A stretch of 64,000 nucleotides of DNA from Gracilaria caudata (GCA_030374735.1 JASCIV010000006.1:38600-102599), one strand, 5' to 3'. Counted from the first letter of the stretch, positions 1 through 10,327 are shown. Made by a program: numbers and translations. Notes: generated from the sequence alone by a model not told the origin.

Positions 1-720
1 ACGACAGCCAGCCCCTTGATTGCATCGTTGCTCCTGGGTGACATTCTCTCGTAAGCCTTCTACAACCGCGGTGTCGTTTAAGTATCGGTGTGAGTACTCT
101 CCGACACTCGCCTTGAAAAGGTTTCTTCTATAGTTCCAAAGTATCCGTGTTTGATACTTTCCAGCAAGTTTACGGAACTCCTCTGGTTTGTTGAGGATAT
201 GCGTAGGCCTGATTTTGAAGCCCGGCAGTTTACCTTCACTTATGCCGCGTTCGAAAAATGAAGCCGTCGTTTCCAGAGCTTCGCTAGAATTAAGGACTGG
301 TTGGTGATCGACTAACTCACCAATTTCCATATAAACTTGTGAATGAGAGCGCAATTCAGAAAGCACCGCGGATGAACCAGAATGTCCCATAAACACAATG
401 AGGAAAGATTTTGCTCGTTCGGAGGCGGTAGTACATTCGGGAAAAGGTCGTGCGTGACGGGCAGCTCTGGCAAATTGATCATCGTAGATATGATCCCCTT
501 CTGAGTCGGATGATTCCGGGTCAAAAAGAAACCTGAATGGTTTCGAATGAGTGGGAGAATGAACAAGAAGTAGGACCAAAACCAGAATTAGAAGGATCGA
601 TACAGTAAGCGGACGGAGCAACTTGGAAGATTTCTTTCGACTTGAGAGAAGAGCCTGGGTAGGACGACGCAAAGCGGCATGTGAGAAGGCTCTGGTGGTG
701 GAGGTGGTATGCACCCTCAT
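1..720 (-). CDS. Sulfotransferase-like type II membrane protein, 5' part (runs off window)
   Basis: An ATG at 720 opens a frame that stays open for 240 codons to the left edge, so the C-terminus lies outside the window. Residues about 39-52 are a strongly hydrophobic single membrane anchor (SILLILVLVLLLV) after a basic N-terminus (SSRKKSSK), the layout of a Golgi type II enzyme. The luminal part has FLIVFMGHSGSSAVLSEL at about residues 107-124, resembling the 5'-phosphosulfate loop of PAPS-dependent sulfotransferases, and WNYRRNLFKASVG near residue 197, which resembles the region around the 3'-phosphate site. The likely role is transfer of sulfate to Golgi glycans, for instance wall polysaccharide. 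Family assignment is inference from these short motifs; the open frame and anchor are seen directly. Its upstream region is shared with the divergent gene at 1860. Confidence 0.6.
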   Translation of the reverse strand, partial: MRVHTTSTTRAFSHAALRRPTQALLSSRKKSSKLLRPLTVSILLILVLVLLLVHSPTHSKPFRFLFDPESSDSEGDHIYDDQFARAARHARPFPECTTASERAKSFLIVFMGHSGSSAVLSELRSHSQVYMEIGELVDHQPVLNSSEALETTASFFERGISEGKLPGFKIRPTHILNKPEEFRKLAGKYQTRILWNYRRNLFKASVGEYSHRYLNDTAVVEGLRENVTQEQRCNQGAGCR

Positions 721-1859
721 TTTCGCAGTGAGAAGAGATCTAGCAACCTATCAGACCGTGTAGTGCAACTTTAGTTGATTATGCTCAGATGTTAGGGGTT
801 GAAGCCCTCTTACCCTCTACCCTCTTAGCTTTGGGTATGCCACGTCGAGGGCGAGGAAATGTGAAGGATTAAGTTGGAAGCTACAGAGCCGGTACAAAGG
901 TAGAATCGGCAGAGTAGATACCGTAGTGCAGTCTGCACTATTGACCCACTACAAGCCCCCGTGCGACGTGGGATTTATTGCCTCAAGCTGACATCCAAGC
1001 GACGCTATTCTCCCTGAAACAAAATTTTGAGTTTCCCCATCATCGTGGTCATCTATGAGATAGATATTGGCAGAAGGATTGGGCTGCTAGCTAGCAGACT
1101 AACCCTCTTGACGGGTCGGGCTGTAAGGTTATCCCTCTATCCCCGTATGCCTCATAACCATTAAAACCTCACTTATCTAAGATACCCCTATACCCGACCA
1201 GACCAGACTCGGGTGTAGCATTGCCAAAACCGTATGACGGTCAAACGCACACATGCATTTTGCAGTGACTAAACGCATGCGCTGCGGGGCGTATGGTATC
1301 TACAAGGTTAGCGTTCCTACGACGGTAACCAATACTCTGTACAGCGGTAGGAGGTCGTATGCGCATTTTCCCTTTGATTTCATTTTCGTGGCGATGGGCA
1401 CCTACGTTCTTGAAATTCCACGGGAAACGACGGATAGATAAATTATCCGTATGCTTGAATGCCTTGTAGCGCGACTGTGGAGCTTTGAAAGTGATCGCAT
1501 CGTATCGAGTCCAGTGAACCATGGAGTATATAACAATATGCTAACAACCACTTGCTGAAAGTCTCAGCCTGAGACGTTATTCTCTCAGAGATCGCTTGAA
1601 AGGTAAACTATTAAATCACGTTCGATACATTAAGCCTTCCCCCCCCTTCCCCTTCCCCTCCTCCACCACGCCTGTCTGACGTGACCCAATACCTACATAG
1701 TCCAGAAGCTTTAACGGCACCTCCCACGAATCGATGCTAACGTCTGTCCGATTTTAGAACTGTCACGACCTGTCACTCACCTTTTGGTAACACCGCTGTC
1801 CTCACCGCTGTCTTCACCCCTATCCTGAAGTCTTGCAGGGAAGAGATGCAATCATCATC
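721..1859. other. Intergenic, divergent promoter region
   Basis: No convincing gene. This stretch separates the leftward sulfotransferase from the rightward NDUFAF3-like gene, so both promoters should lie here. A pyrimidine-rich run (C/T only, mostly C) spans about 1635-1668, some 190 bases before the NDUFAF3-like start. The short frames at 1241-1522 on both strands show no domain and mirror each other. Confidence 0.5.
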
Positions 1860-2503
1860 ATGATGAGGGCAAGCATATTTTCTCGATTCCTTCAGAGCCA
1901 GAGGTGGCGATTCTTTTGCTCTAAATCAGAAGCGCAGCAAGCTCCAGATCTTCCACATCGGCCGGCAAACCATCCATTCGATTCTCTTGGATACGAACTT
2001 ATTCACTCACCGACTGAACCACAAGCAGTTCAAAGAGCCGTAATTGATTCGATAGGAGCAACGTCCTTCACGATAAGCGGCGTTCGCGTGTACGGATCGG
2101 TGCTCATCATGCCTTTCTTCTCTACTGTTTGGAATGTTGACCACATTCATCAAGTGTGTCCCAGTTCGTTTGCACTCGTGAAGCTTATCGCGCCGCGACC
2201 AGACATTGTGCTTGTGGGAACGGGAGCCGCATCACTTGTACGTAGCCTGTTTTCGTTGCTGCTCGAGAACCGATAATGGAAGCGTTCTACTAACTGCACT
2301 ATGCTTTCCCTTGTCTTGTAATCAAACATTCTCAGCCACTGTCCGCAGACGTCAAGAATTTCTTCAAAGAGATACATGTTAATGTCGAGGCAATGGATAC
2401 TAAGAACGCATGTCATACTTTCAATGTGTTAAATCAAGAGGACAGGAATGTTGCTGCGGCTTTGTTTCCTATTGTTTATGCACAAGAGGATCCCATATCG
2501 TAG
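1860..2503 (+). CDS. NDUFAF3-like (DUF498/Mth938) mitochondrial complex I assembly factor, two exons
   Basis: Exons 1860-2237 and 2336-2503, about 181 aa. The N-terminus (MMRASIFSRFLQSQRWR) is basic and serine-rich like a mitochondrial presequence. The core has the family pattern: SGVRVYGSVLIMPFFSTVWN, then SSFALVKLIAPRPDIVLVGT. Exon 2 supplies the usual end: a helix, the segment DTKNACHTFNVLNQEDR and a final ALFP. The intron (98 nt) has donor GTACGT, a perfect TACTAAC at 2288-2294 and acceptor CTCAG, and the join keeps frame in phase 0. Reading without splicing gives a truncated tail that does not fit the family. NDUFAF3 helps build the Q-module of respiratory complex I with NDUFAF4. The next ATG (1863) is an equally possible start. 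Confidence 0.85.
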
Positions 2504-3403
2504 CACCGGCATCTCAACCACACTTATAGATACAAACGACAGGGTTTTGAAAAGCTTGAAGAACTATGAAAGCGCCAATCATCATGGTAGAGAGTGGCAC
2601 TCAGAAGTGATACTGTGGCAGATGTATGTATGACACACCCCGTCTCTGCATCCGCTTGGATCACATTTGCTGGGAAAGTGGTTAATGTGCAACTGCAGGC
2701 TTGGTGTCTTAAATGATGAAGAACATTTTATATTAAGATGCCCTCGACGAACGATTTCAAGAACAATGTGCTTGCCTCCCCTTCGTGAGCGACAGGGGAT
2801 AGTTGTTCTGATATCATCAAGAAATGACCCGAAAGAATAGTTGCCCTTCCAGCGAGAGAACACTTTTTTACATAGAAGTGCTCCATGCCAAGTTGGAATA
2901 AGGCTTGTGCGCTCGTAAAGAGAAAGAGAGAGAGAGAGAGAACTTATGATGTTCTTCGTTCTGAGAGTATGTTCTTCTTAGCAACCACAAATGCCGCATG
3001 ACAAGATGAACGCATGCACTTCTTAACATAAAAGAAGAACGAGAGGGCTCTTATGGGTATACGCAAGCAACGAATCAAAAGTTTACAGGTGCTTACGTAC
3101 CCTCGTCGTAATTTGAGATAAGAGATATCGTTGTTGGGAAAGACCAATACGCAAGAAGGTTTTCTAATTTACAACTTCGGTACGTTCAGCACTGGACAGC
3201 AACAAAGACAAAAACGAAGGCAGTGAGGCGAAAAGGCAAAGTTTTTCTTTTCTGGGACAGTGCCTGTGTGGTACTAGAAGATTAGAAAGTCAGACTATGA
3301 TTGGTCTTGGGAGTGTGCGATTGCGTATGTTTGCCAATGTCACCTTCGTTCGTGTGAGCAGACTACCGATGTTTACAAACGCTGCCCTTCTGTGTGAAAG
3401 GGT
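2504..3403. other. Intergenic between convergent genes
   Basis: Nothing coding is recognised. It holds the 3' regions of the NDUFAF3-like gene (rightward) and the antiporter gene (leftward), plus an AG dinucleotide run near 2919-2941. Confidence 0.5.
2919..2941. repeat. (AG)n microsatellite
   Basis: Short near-perfect AG dinucleotide run seen directly. Similar GA/CT runs occur at 22028-22052 and 63610-63635. Confidence 0.9.
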
Positions 3404-4927
3404 TCAGCTATTCACGCTCACAAGTGCTGCTTTCTGTTCATGTGAGCGTTTTCTCAGGAGAGGCAAAACTAGCAGGGCCACTGCTATTGAACATCCGATT
3501 ACAATACCTTGCAAAGCTTCCCAACCAAACTGCCTGACACATAAAGACAACGGAAAACCAGCTAATGCGGCACCCGCATAAGCAGATAAGCCCACGAAAC
3601 CGTTGCTAGTTCCTGCATAGCGTCGATCCACACACTCGGTGCTACACAACCCGACTAGTAACTGCTGTCCGTATAAACCAACCCCTGTCAGCGCATAAAG
3701 AACCCACTGCAGCGGCATGAGAGCATTCGTCACCGGTGTCGCGAAAAACGCTGTGACGCACAAAGCGGTTAAGGCCACATATAGCAAAACTGCTTTGATT
3801 CGTTGTCCAATTGCTCCGGCTGATGCATTCCTTCTGACCAGCAGATCTGATAGCCATCCTGAAGTTACACTACCAAGTAAGCCTCCTACTTCAAGACCGG
3901 ACACCCGAAGACCTGCTTCAGCCAAACTGACTACTCCACGCGATTTCATGAGATAAAAGATTGTCCAACTCGTAAGCGCTTGTCGCACAATGTAAACGAA
4001 AAAGTACGCAGCTGCCAAAAGCCAAACAGAGCGCTCTTGAATGACTCCCTCCCGTAGCTGTTGTACAAAAGTGTCCCACGCAGAAGTCTTGTTTTTTGCC
4101 TTCTGCGGTGGGGGTAGTAAGGGTGTCGGAGGAAGTTTAGCGGCCTGTGGTGAATCTGAAATTGCGGAAAACGAAAGTCCAGCCATGGCGAAGGCCATCA
4201 AGGACGGTAGAAGCATTCCAAATTGCCAACCGTACTTTGCAGCTGTGGCACCCACAATAACTGGAGATATTGCTCCACCAACGTTGAGACTAACGTTGAG
4301 CAGACCCCAGTACGTTCCTCGTTCGGAACGTGAAAACCAAACAGAAAGAAGCTTTGCACAGGCTGGAAAGCCCACACTGGACACGAGGCCATTCAACGCC
4401 CAGAGCACCGCAAAGAAAGTAACGGAGTTGCCAGCAGCAAACATTGCATTGCACAACGCTGCGAGCAGAAGGCCGATGGAAAGCATTATTCTCGGCGAAC
4501 GCAAATCGGCAGCCATGCCTCCAAAGAGTTTCGAAACTCCATAGGTAGCAGGGAAACAAGAAGAAATAAGACCTATTTGCTGAAGCGATAGGTTGAGCTT
4601 TTCTTGCATAATGGGAGCAGCGAACGGAAAGCTGAATCGAGTTATGTAGTATGTAGCATACGCCAAAAGCATGGTTACAAAGATGCGTAGGCGCACCGAT
4701 TTGTACACATGTGGTATCGACGCTTTTGATGGTGGCGATACCTTTCTGACCTGGCCTGCACGACGATCAGATGGGAACGATTTCGCAGTGCCGGAAACTA
4801 GTACTCGCATGCGCTTCGTTTCATTAACTGTCCGACTCCTTCCTGGTGGCAGGGACCTCCTCCATCGGGTTTTTGATATCAAAGAGTAATTGTTCCGAAG
4901 CGGAAAACTGCTAATGAAAGCAAACAT
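3404..4927 (-). CDS. Organophosphate:phosphate antiporter (GlpT/UhpC-like MFS), probably plastid envelope
   Basis: The protein (507 aa from the ATG at 4927) has about twelve hydrophobic segments in two halves separated by a proline-rich loop (PPTPLLPPPQKAKNK). Early signatures of the OPA family of the major facilitator superfamily are clear: YATYYITRFSFPFAAP in helix 1, GVSKLFGGMAADLRSPR in the loop between helices 2 and 3, and SVWFSRSERGTYWGLLN. Family members exchange sugar phosphates or glycerol-3-phosphate for phosphate, and UhpC-type members carry hexose phosphates in algal plastids. The start at 4927 gives MFAFISSFP, a red-algal-style transit peptide of about 70 residues before helix 1. 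An upstream in-frame ATG at 5041 would add 38 residues. Substrate and location are inferred. Confidence 0.8.
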   Translation of the reverse strand: MFAFISSFPLRNNYSLISKTRWRRSLPPGRSRTVNETKRMRVLVSGTAKSFPSDRRAGQVRKVSPPSKASIPHVYKSVRLRIFVTMLLAYATYYITRFSFPFAAPIMQEKLNLSLQQIGLISSCFPATYGVSKLFGGMAADLRSPRIMLSIGLLLAALCNAMFAAGNSVTFFAVLWALNGLVSSVGFPACAKLLSVWFSRSERGTYWGLLNVSLNVGGAISPVIVGATAAKYGWQFGMLLPSLMAFAMAGLSFSAISDSPQAAKLPPTPLLPPPQKAKNKTSAWDTFVQQLREGVIQERSVWLLAAAYFFVYIVRQALTSWTIFYLMKSRGVVSLAEAGLRVSGLEVGGLLGSVTSGWLSDLLVRRNASAGAIGQRIKAVLLYVALTALCVTAFFATPVTNALMPLQWVLYALTGVGLYGQQLLVGLCSTECVDRRYAGTSNGFVGLSAYAGAALAGFPLSLCVRQFGWEALQGIVIGCSIAVALLVLPLLRKRSHEQKAALVSVNS

Positions 4928-5063
4928 TGTAGCCGAGCACTTCTGCATCCGATATAAGCGGCTTTGAGGGTATGTGAACCGACAGACGAAATGAGAACGA
5001 CAGAGCTCCTGAGGGAAACAATGGTGCTGAGGACATGACATCAGCTACAGCTCAATTCGATGA

Positions 5064-5372
5064 ATGGCCATTGAAACATACAACACAACCTTTCCTACTT
5101 GGAAAGGATTCGGCATTGTTGATACTGATTCAGTATTGGCTGCCTCATGTGCAACGTCAGGGAATGTGCTCCATGAACTTGTGGCCAAGAAGATGCGAGC
5201 GCCACCACCTTCGTATTACGAAGTTCGCATAAAACAAACTTCATCCTCCTCGCAGACAATTTTTTTTCACATCCGTGTTGCCAAAATTCAACCATGTCAA
5301 GTTTTATTTATAGGCTGCAGAATTCGTTGCGATCGTGCGTTCGGGACGATTCGCACAAACTTTGAGTCATAA
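5064..5372 (+). CDS. Possible small unknown protein (102 aa) or first exon
   Basis: ATG at 5064 starts a 102-codon frame whose first 60 or so codons read like real protein (TYNTTFPTWKGFGIVDTDSV, then HELVAKKMRAPPPSYYEV). The tail becomes less protein-like after a T-run near 5261, so an intron is possible but no clear donor/acceptor pair was found. No family recognised. It lies between two divergent genes, upstream of the HDAC. Existence is uncertain. Confidence 0.2.
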   Translation: MAIETYNTTFPTWKGFGIVDTDSVLAASCATSGNVLHELVAKKMRAPPPSYYEVRIKQTSSSSQTIFFHIRVAKIQPCQVLFIGCRIRCDRAFGTIRTNFES

Positions 5373-5602
5373 TTTCTGAGGGAAGACAGAAAACGAAACG
5401 ACTGCAGCAGGCACGAGCACGTCGAAAGGAACGAGCCCACACCAAAATATTGCTCTGCTCATGTAGTGTGCTCTGGGGACAAAAGCTCCATAAGCGTGGA
5501 GCAAGTTTTGTTTGTTCGAGGTCAAACTTCACTTGCCGTTCGCTCCGGATTTAGAGCCAAGCGTCCAACCGATCAAACGAATGAGATTCTACATGCTATC
5601 TG

Positions 5603-6954
5603 ATGCAAGAAGACAAACAAATGAGTAATTCTCTCGAAGAACGACAATGTAGTAGCCTGAGAGGATGTCATTCAGACCAGCTGTGCAGAGTTGTTTACGT
5701 TCCGCCGTCAAATTCTTTTGAAGCACTCGACTCATGCTCAAAACACGGAAATAGGTCAGCTGTAGTACATTCTCTAATTCGCTCCTGTGGATTAGAAGGT
5801 TTATGTGATGTGCAGCCACTTCGTCCGGCAACTCTGTCGGAGGCGCTTTTAGCACACAGTCGCCATTATCTCACTGTCCTGCGCGCTTCTTCTGCCCGAT
5901 ATCCCCGCGAAATAGATGAGGACCTGAACTTTTTGGAACTCGACGATTTCGACTTTGGAAGTGAAGAGGAAGAACAGATGCTACTGGAAGAAGTTGGACT
6001 CGTCGACGACTGTCCAGCTTTTCCTGGCGTTTGGGAACTTGCGTTACTCACTGTTGGGGGGGCAGTAGTTGCTGCTCTGGGACTCTTTACCAGTCACGCT
6101 AAGGTCGCGTGTTGGTTCGACGGAGGTCGCCACCATGCTATGTCTGATTCTGCGCACGGATATTGCTATTGTAATGATTAGCACCTTTCTTTCACGACAA
6201 CGCTGCAGAATTCCACCTCGTACTAACCGTCTCTCTGAGAATTTCAGTGAATGATGTGGTCGTCGCTTGCAAGGTTCTACTTTCTCAACCAGGAATCTCT
6301 CGCGTACTATACGTCGACATAGATATTCACCACGGAGACGGAGTAGAAGAAACGTTTCTCTACGACGATGGGGTCACAACCGTTTCATTTCATCTAGCCG
6401 AGAGAGGATTCTATCCAGGAACTGGTAATGATATTCTGCCAAGGCAGACTCCAGCAACTTGCAGTGCACTTCGTGTTCCTCTTCGTCGCGGAATCAGAAA
6501 TGAAGCCTACATAGAACTATTTGTCAAAGTTATGAACACGGTTAAAAATTTTCGACAGCCAGATGTTGTCGTTCTCCAGTGCGGCAGTGATGGTGTAGCA
6601 GGCGATCCATTAGGTGGTTTCAATTTGACTGGCAAAGCTTATAGTGCGTGCGTGAAACACCTACTTGGCTGGAATATTCCCGTTTTAATCCTAGGAGGTG
6701 GGGGTTATGACCCTGCGAATTCTGCAAGAGTATGGACAGATGTGCTGCAAACATGCATTGAACATGTTGCGAAAACGAATGAACAGCCAGATGGCCTAAT
6801 GCATGTCACCCGGGACATACCATTACATGACGATTACTTCGATCTCTACGGACCTACTTTCACTAGAGACATTAAGCCGATCCTCATGGGTAACGAGAAC
6901 ACAGATGAATCTTTGGGATGGATCTCCACTTGCATAAAGAATATGCTCTCGTGA
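5603..6954 (+). CDS. Class I histone deacetylase (HDAC8-like), two exons
   Basis: Exons 5603-6170 and 6248-6954 give 424 aa, a normal size for class I HDACs. The zinc and catalytic residues are all present: the H177-H178 pair in GGRHHA, D215 and H217 in DIDIHHGDGVEE, D304 in CGSDGVAGDPLGG and Y343 in GGGGYDPANSARVW. The intron (77 nt) has donor GTAATG, TACTAAC at 6221-6227 and acceptor TTTCAG. Splicing rebuilds YCYLND, the conserved segment (GFCYLND in HDAC8), whereas the unspliced frame stops. An acidic insertion (about residues 98-135: ELDDFDF, EEEEQ) sits where other HDACs have a short loop. It removes acetyl groups from histone lysines, presumably in the nucleus. The HDAC8-like label rests on overall resemblance; class I is firm. 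Confidence 0.93.
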
Positions 6955-7488
6955 AAGTCATCGTTGAAAAGAAAAAGCTATCGTAGACGTCAAAGATGCA
7001 CGATGACAGAAGACAGGATTTGCAGTTTCATAGCTATGTTGCTAAGAGCAGATCCCAGTAAAGACTCCTTGAGCGGGTTGTGTCCGTGGCATTGCGATTT
7101 TTGGTGCCCGATATAGCAGATAGCTGATAGTGCACGTAACCTTTATCGCAGATGAGGACAAACGACGCAAAGATTTGGAGCGAATTTCATAATAGATTCC
7201 TGACATGGGTAGGAATCCTCAACAAGCACCCTTAAAACAAATTGGAACGCATACGTTACACATTCGATTCAACAACGCACCCATTTCTTCATTTCGCTCT
7301 TCTCTTGAAGAAAGGAACAGACTCAGGACTACGACAGCTCATATGCTACCTGTATTAACTGAAAGAGTAGTGAATTTCAGAGTTTAGTTAGTGGTTCAGA
7401 GGTAAGGCCACCAGCTCCATTCGCTTCATTCGGATGCTCCGCCGGTTCAAAACTGCGAAGCAGCAGTAATGTTGAGCGAGCTATGATC
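6955..7488. other. Intergenic between convergent genes
   Basis: No gene seen. It holds the 3' ends of the HDAC (rightward) and the RHD3-like gene (leftward). Confidence 0.5.
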
Positions 7489-9090
7489 TCAAGAGCCATC
7501 AGTAGAAGATTCTTCCTCAAAGAGAGGTGCAAGCATGTCAATAGCACTCGAAGGAAGTTCGTCAGAGTCCTTCGCGGTGAAGACACGACCGCTCTGAAAG
7601 GGCCGAACGCGCATAATGTGGGCCTGCTTCGCTTTGTCTGGATCATACGTCTGTTTCATCTCTTCCGCGTAGGGCACTTGCATACGGGAATCCTGTCCAA
7701 AGGGTGCCAACAAAAGTGTGTGGAAGGCGAAAGCAATTGGTGCGCGAATGGATGGAACATAGTTCCCTTGCAGTCGAGCCAACTGCAGTCTTTCCGTTGC
7801 GTCGTCTCGCATATGGTTGACTAGCTCTTGACGCTCATTATCGAAACGACAACTGCTCAATTTAGGGCGAAGCGCCTCTGCATTCTCGATGAAATACCTC
7901 TCGGCTTCGCTCACAGCTCCCCTTACATGCTTTTCCACTTTGTCCGTGATTCTAATTCTTGCAAGCTTTCCACGGAAAAACTGGTAAGCGTTCTCTCGAA
8001 CTTTCAGAATCTGTTTGGCAAACAAAGCATATGAATCAGAGAGAAGTCGAGATTTGAGCTCTTCCCGCTTTCGTTGGTAAGCTTTGGATGTTCTGTAAGC
8101 AACAGCATCCTTATCGAACACCGCCAGCGTTCTCTCTATATATTGATCATTCTCTTCGCCAAAGCTCGGAATGATTCGACCAGCATCCACTTGGGTCTTC
8201 CAGTGCTTAGTTGAGATGCGGTATTTATCAAGAACACTTTTCATGATCGCGTTGCAAGCAAAAGTGGCCGTAAGCTCTCGGTCTTCCGGAAGATCGGAAG
8301 TTGATTCGTCTGAGAGAGCGTTCTGGACTTTCGCAGCAATGTCTGAAAATCGTTGGGGTGTCATACCCGCATCAGCGTACTTATTGTTTGCTTCTCGTAG
8401 TAAAGCACCGAGCTTGTTCGCCGCCGCTTGATAATCAGCCTCACAGTGCTTCTCATTAGGAAGCGTACAGACCTGGAGATCAAACAAATCTGAGAATTGG
8501 GTAGCAGTGTAACCGGAAGGAAGTTCAATATCTTCGTATGCGGCTGAGAGCTGGTCCAAAAGGGCTTGTTCCAATTCGGCTTGGTCGATTTGGTCAGTTT
8601 CATAGTCGCGCACAGCTATAATGAAGAGGCGTCTGGTTGGAAGAAGAGGTGCTACTCCTGATACACGAAGCACAAGACTGCGCTCAATGGCACCCATAAT
8701 CTGACCAATACCTGAGGAGGAAGGTCTAACAAGATCGTGCATACGAACACTGAGCAAAATGACACCCGAAAGTGCGGCCGCAAGCGTCATTGAGTCTCCA
8801 CATGAGGAACGGACGGAACTCTCACGAAGACCATCCAAAGTTATGAGCAGTGGGCCGTTCGATATGGCACCAGCACATAGAACATGCTCATCACGCGCAG
8901 ATGACTTGCGCGACTGTTTTGCCACTGGTTTGGAAAGATCGGGTGCCGGGATGGAGATGTTGACATCTAGGGCAGTGGCAAGCAGTCCGGAGACTGAAGC
9001 ATTGCGAGGAGAAGTGGCAAATACGGTAGCGAAGGCCTCTTCGGCGATGGCCGCCGCAGCTTGCAGTCCATTGATTGTGGGACCTGCCAT
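7489..9090 (-). CDS. RHD3/Sey1/atlastin-like GB1-family protein with degenerate P-loop
   Basis: The ATG at 9090 gives 533 aa. The region from about residue 80 follows the RHD3/Sey1 GTPase domain: ITLDGLRESS where the family has DLEGTDGRE, a helix and LLSVRMHDLVRP where RHD3 has INMWCHDIGRE, then LFIIAVRDYETD carrying the RD of G4, and SDLFDLQVCTLP. A further block, DLPEDRELTATFACNAI, matches the end of the GTPase domain. Where the P-loop GxxxxGKS should stand there is SPRNASVSG, lacking the glycine-lysine pair, so nucleotide binding may be lost. The helical C-terminal half is charged and no hairpin membrane anchor is visible, and RHD3 is about 800 aa. RHD3/Sey1 proteins fuse ER tubules. This one may be a non-fusogenic relative. 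The frame extends upstream of 9090 but looks non-coding there. Confidence 0.6.
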   Translation of the reverse strand: MAGPTINGLQAAAAIAEEAFATVFATSPRNASVSGLLATALDVNISIPAPDLSKPVAKQSRKSSARDEHVLCAGAISNGPLLITLDGLRESSVRSSCGDSMTLAAALSGVILLSVRMHDLVRPSSSGIGQIMGAIERSLVLRVSGVAPLLPTRRLFIIAVRDYETDQIDQAELEQALLDQLSAAYEDIELPSGYTATQFSDLFDLQVCTLPNEKHCEADYQAAANKLGALLREANNKYADAGMTPQRFSDIAAKVQNALSDESTSDLPEDRELTATFACNAIMKSVLDKYRISTKHWKTQVDAGRIIPSFGEENDQYIERTLAVFDKDAVAYRTSKAYQRKREELKSRLLSDSYALFAKQILKVRENAYQFFRGKLARIRITDKVEKHVRGAVSEAERYFIENAEALRPKLSSCRFDNERQELVNHMRDDATERLQLARLQGNYVPSIRAPIAFAFHTLLLAPFGQDSRMQVPYAEEMKQTYDPDKAKQAHIMRVRPFQSGRVFTAKDSDELPSSAIDMLAPLFEEESSTDGS

Positions 9091-9809
9091 ATGGGATGGG
9101 GGGACAGCGGAAGGGGATGAAGGCGAGCGTAAGAAGAGTGAAGAGAGGCCTAGAAGCAAGCGGCGATGGTGCCAGGAAGGTGGGGGGCTCAGACCGAGCT
9201 CGGGGGAGGCAGCGTAGACCCAATCTCCCGTGGGGCAACGCAAAATTTGGCAAGTGCTCTTCGACCGCGGAGTTGGGATCAGCGGGCGGCCGTGGTGCCG
9301 CACAGCTGTGCTGTAATAGAGGACAGAGGGCATCAACAGCTCACAAGGATTGTTGCCCATATGATCTCCGCTCCACAGCGCAAAATGTATCAATTTAGAG
9401 GAAATTTGGCGGCCCATTTCGCACCAGGCAGTCCGTTCAGCGAGAGAGCGTACAAAACAATGCAAAAGATACCGCGCCTTCCCTCGGTAAATGTGATCGT
9501 TGCCGACTGTACGACGGTACCTACCCCTGGAGCTGAGAGGGAAGTTGAGGTTCGGGCTGCCCGAGAACGAACTTCTTGCACTTACTGGACCTGTTTTCAA
9601 GATGGAGATGGCTGCTACAACATTCTAAGGAACGGCGTACGTAACTGGCTTCGCAAGAGCTGTGCTGCAACATGTGTTTAAGTGTTTTAAGATCGCGCTA
9701 TGAACAAAGATTAGGCAAGGCTCGGTGTCTACCGCTGTGTCCGGGTTTACTGACGTAGTGAAAACTCTTTTCAACCAATGCTCTCCGCAAATCACCGACG
9801 CAAGGCTTC
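9091..9809. other. Intergenic
   Basis: The upstream region of the RHD3-like gene and the 3' region of the next leftward gene. The frames that cross it on both strands show no domain and begin without ATG or mirror each other. No promoter element could be assigned. Confidence 0.4.
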
Positions 9810-10327
9810 TCAGCCGTCGCAAGACCTCTGCATTGAAAGCAAGAAAAGAAAATCAAAACGTTAGCAAGCACGCATCTCTCATAAGAGGCAACTGTTAAAC
9901 TCGGTAAGCGGCATGCCGAATGATTCACACGCACCTTAAAGAAATCCGGGAACGGGCCGTACTCCTTAAGGTTCGGCTGACTAAAACTTCCCTTGGTTCC
10001 GGTGATGACTACACCCCTGCCGTCACCACTGGGCCACGATACATCAGAAGGTGGTACCGGTTTTTCGGGCTGGAACTCGAACGGGTCGGAATAATCAAAC
10101 AGTGGTTCGGTCGTCTTGTCCACTAGAGCGAACTGCTGCACGACCTTGTTCTCCACTCGAACACCTTCTTCGCCATCGAAACTAATGAACGGTGCGCGGT
10201 TACGCGCGTAAAGCGGGTAATTTTCATTAACAACTGCTTCGGCGCGGCTGGACATGCGTGGACAAGTCTGGCGCTTTTGGGCCCGCAGTGACGGTAACGA
10301 TGGGCGTGCAACGAAAGCAGACTTCAT
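9810..10327 (-). CDS. Unknown plastid-targeted protein, two exons, about 136 aa
   Basis: Exons 10327-9935 and 9827-9810. The start MKSAFVARPSLPSLRAQ is basic with an early phenylalanine, as in red-algal transit peptides. The mature part is soluble and rich in aromatic and acidic residues (YPLYARNRAPFISFDGEEG, QPNLKEYGPFPDFFK) with no membrane segment. The intron (107 nt) has donor GTGCGT, GCTAAC at 9865-9860, a pyrimidine tract and acceptor TGCAG. Splicing in phase 0 adds only RSCDG before a stop. An acceptor two bases later (CAGAG) would open a different, longer tail, so the C-terminus is uncertain. No family recognised. Confidence 0.6.

Noticed and set aside
2150..2416. Leftward frame overlapping the NDUFAF3-like gene
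   Set aside because: Antisense shadow crossing both exons and the intron.
9166..9681. 171-codon rightward frame upstream of the RHD3-like gene
   Set aside because: Mirror of an upstream non-coding stretch of the opposite frame; no domain.
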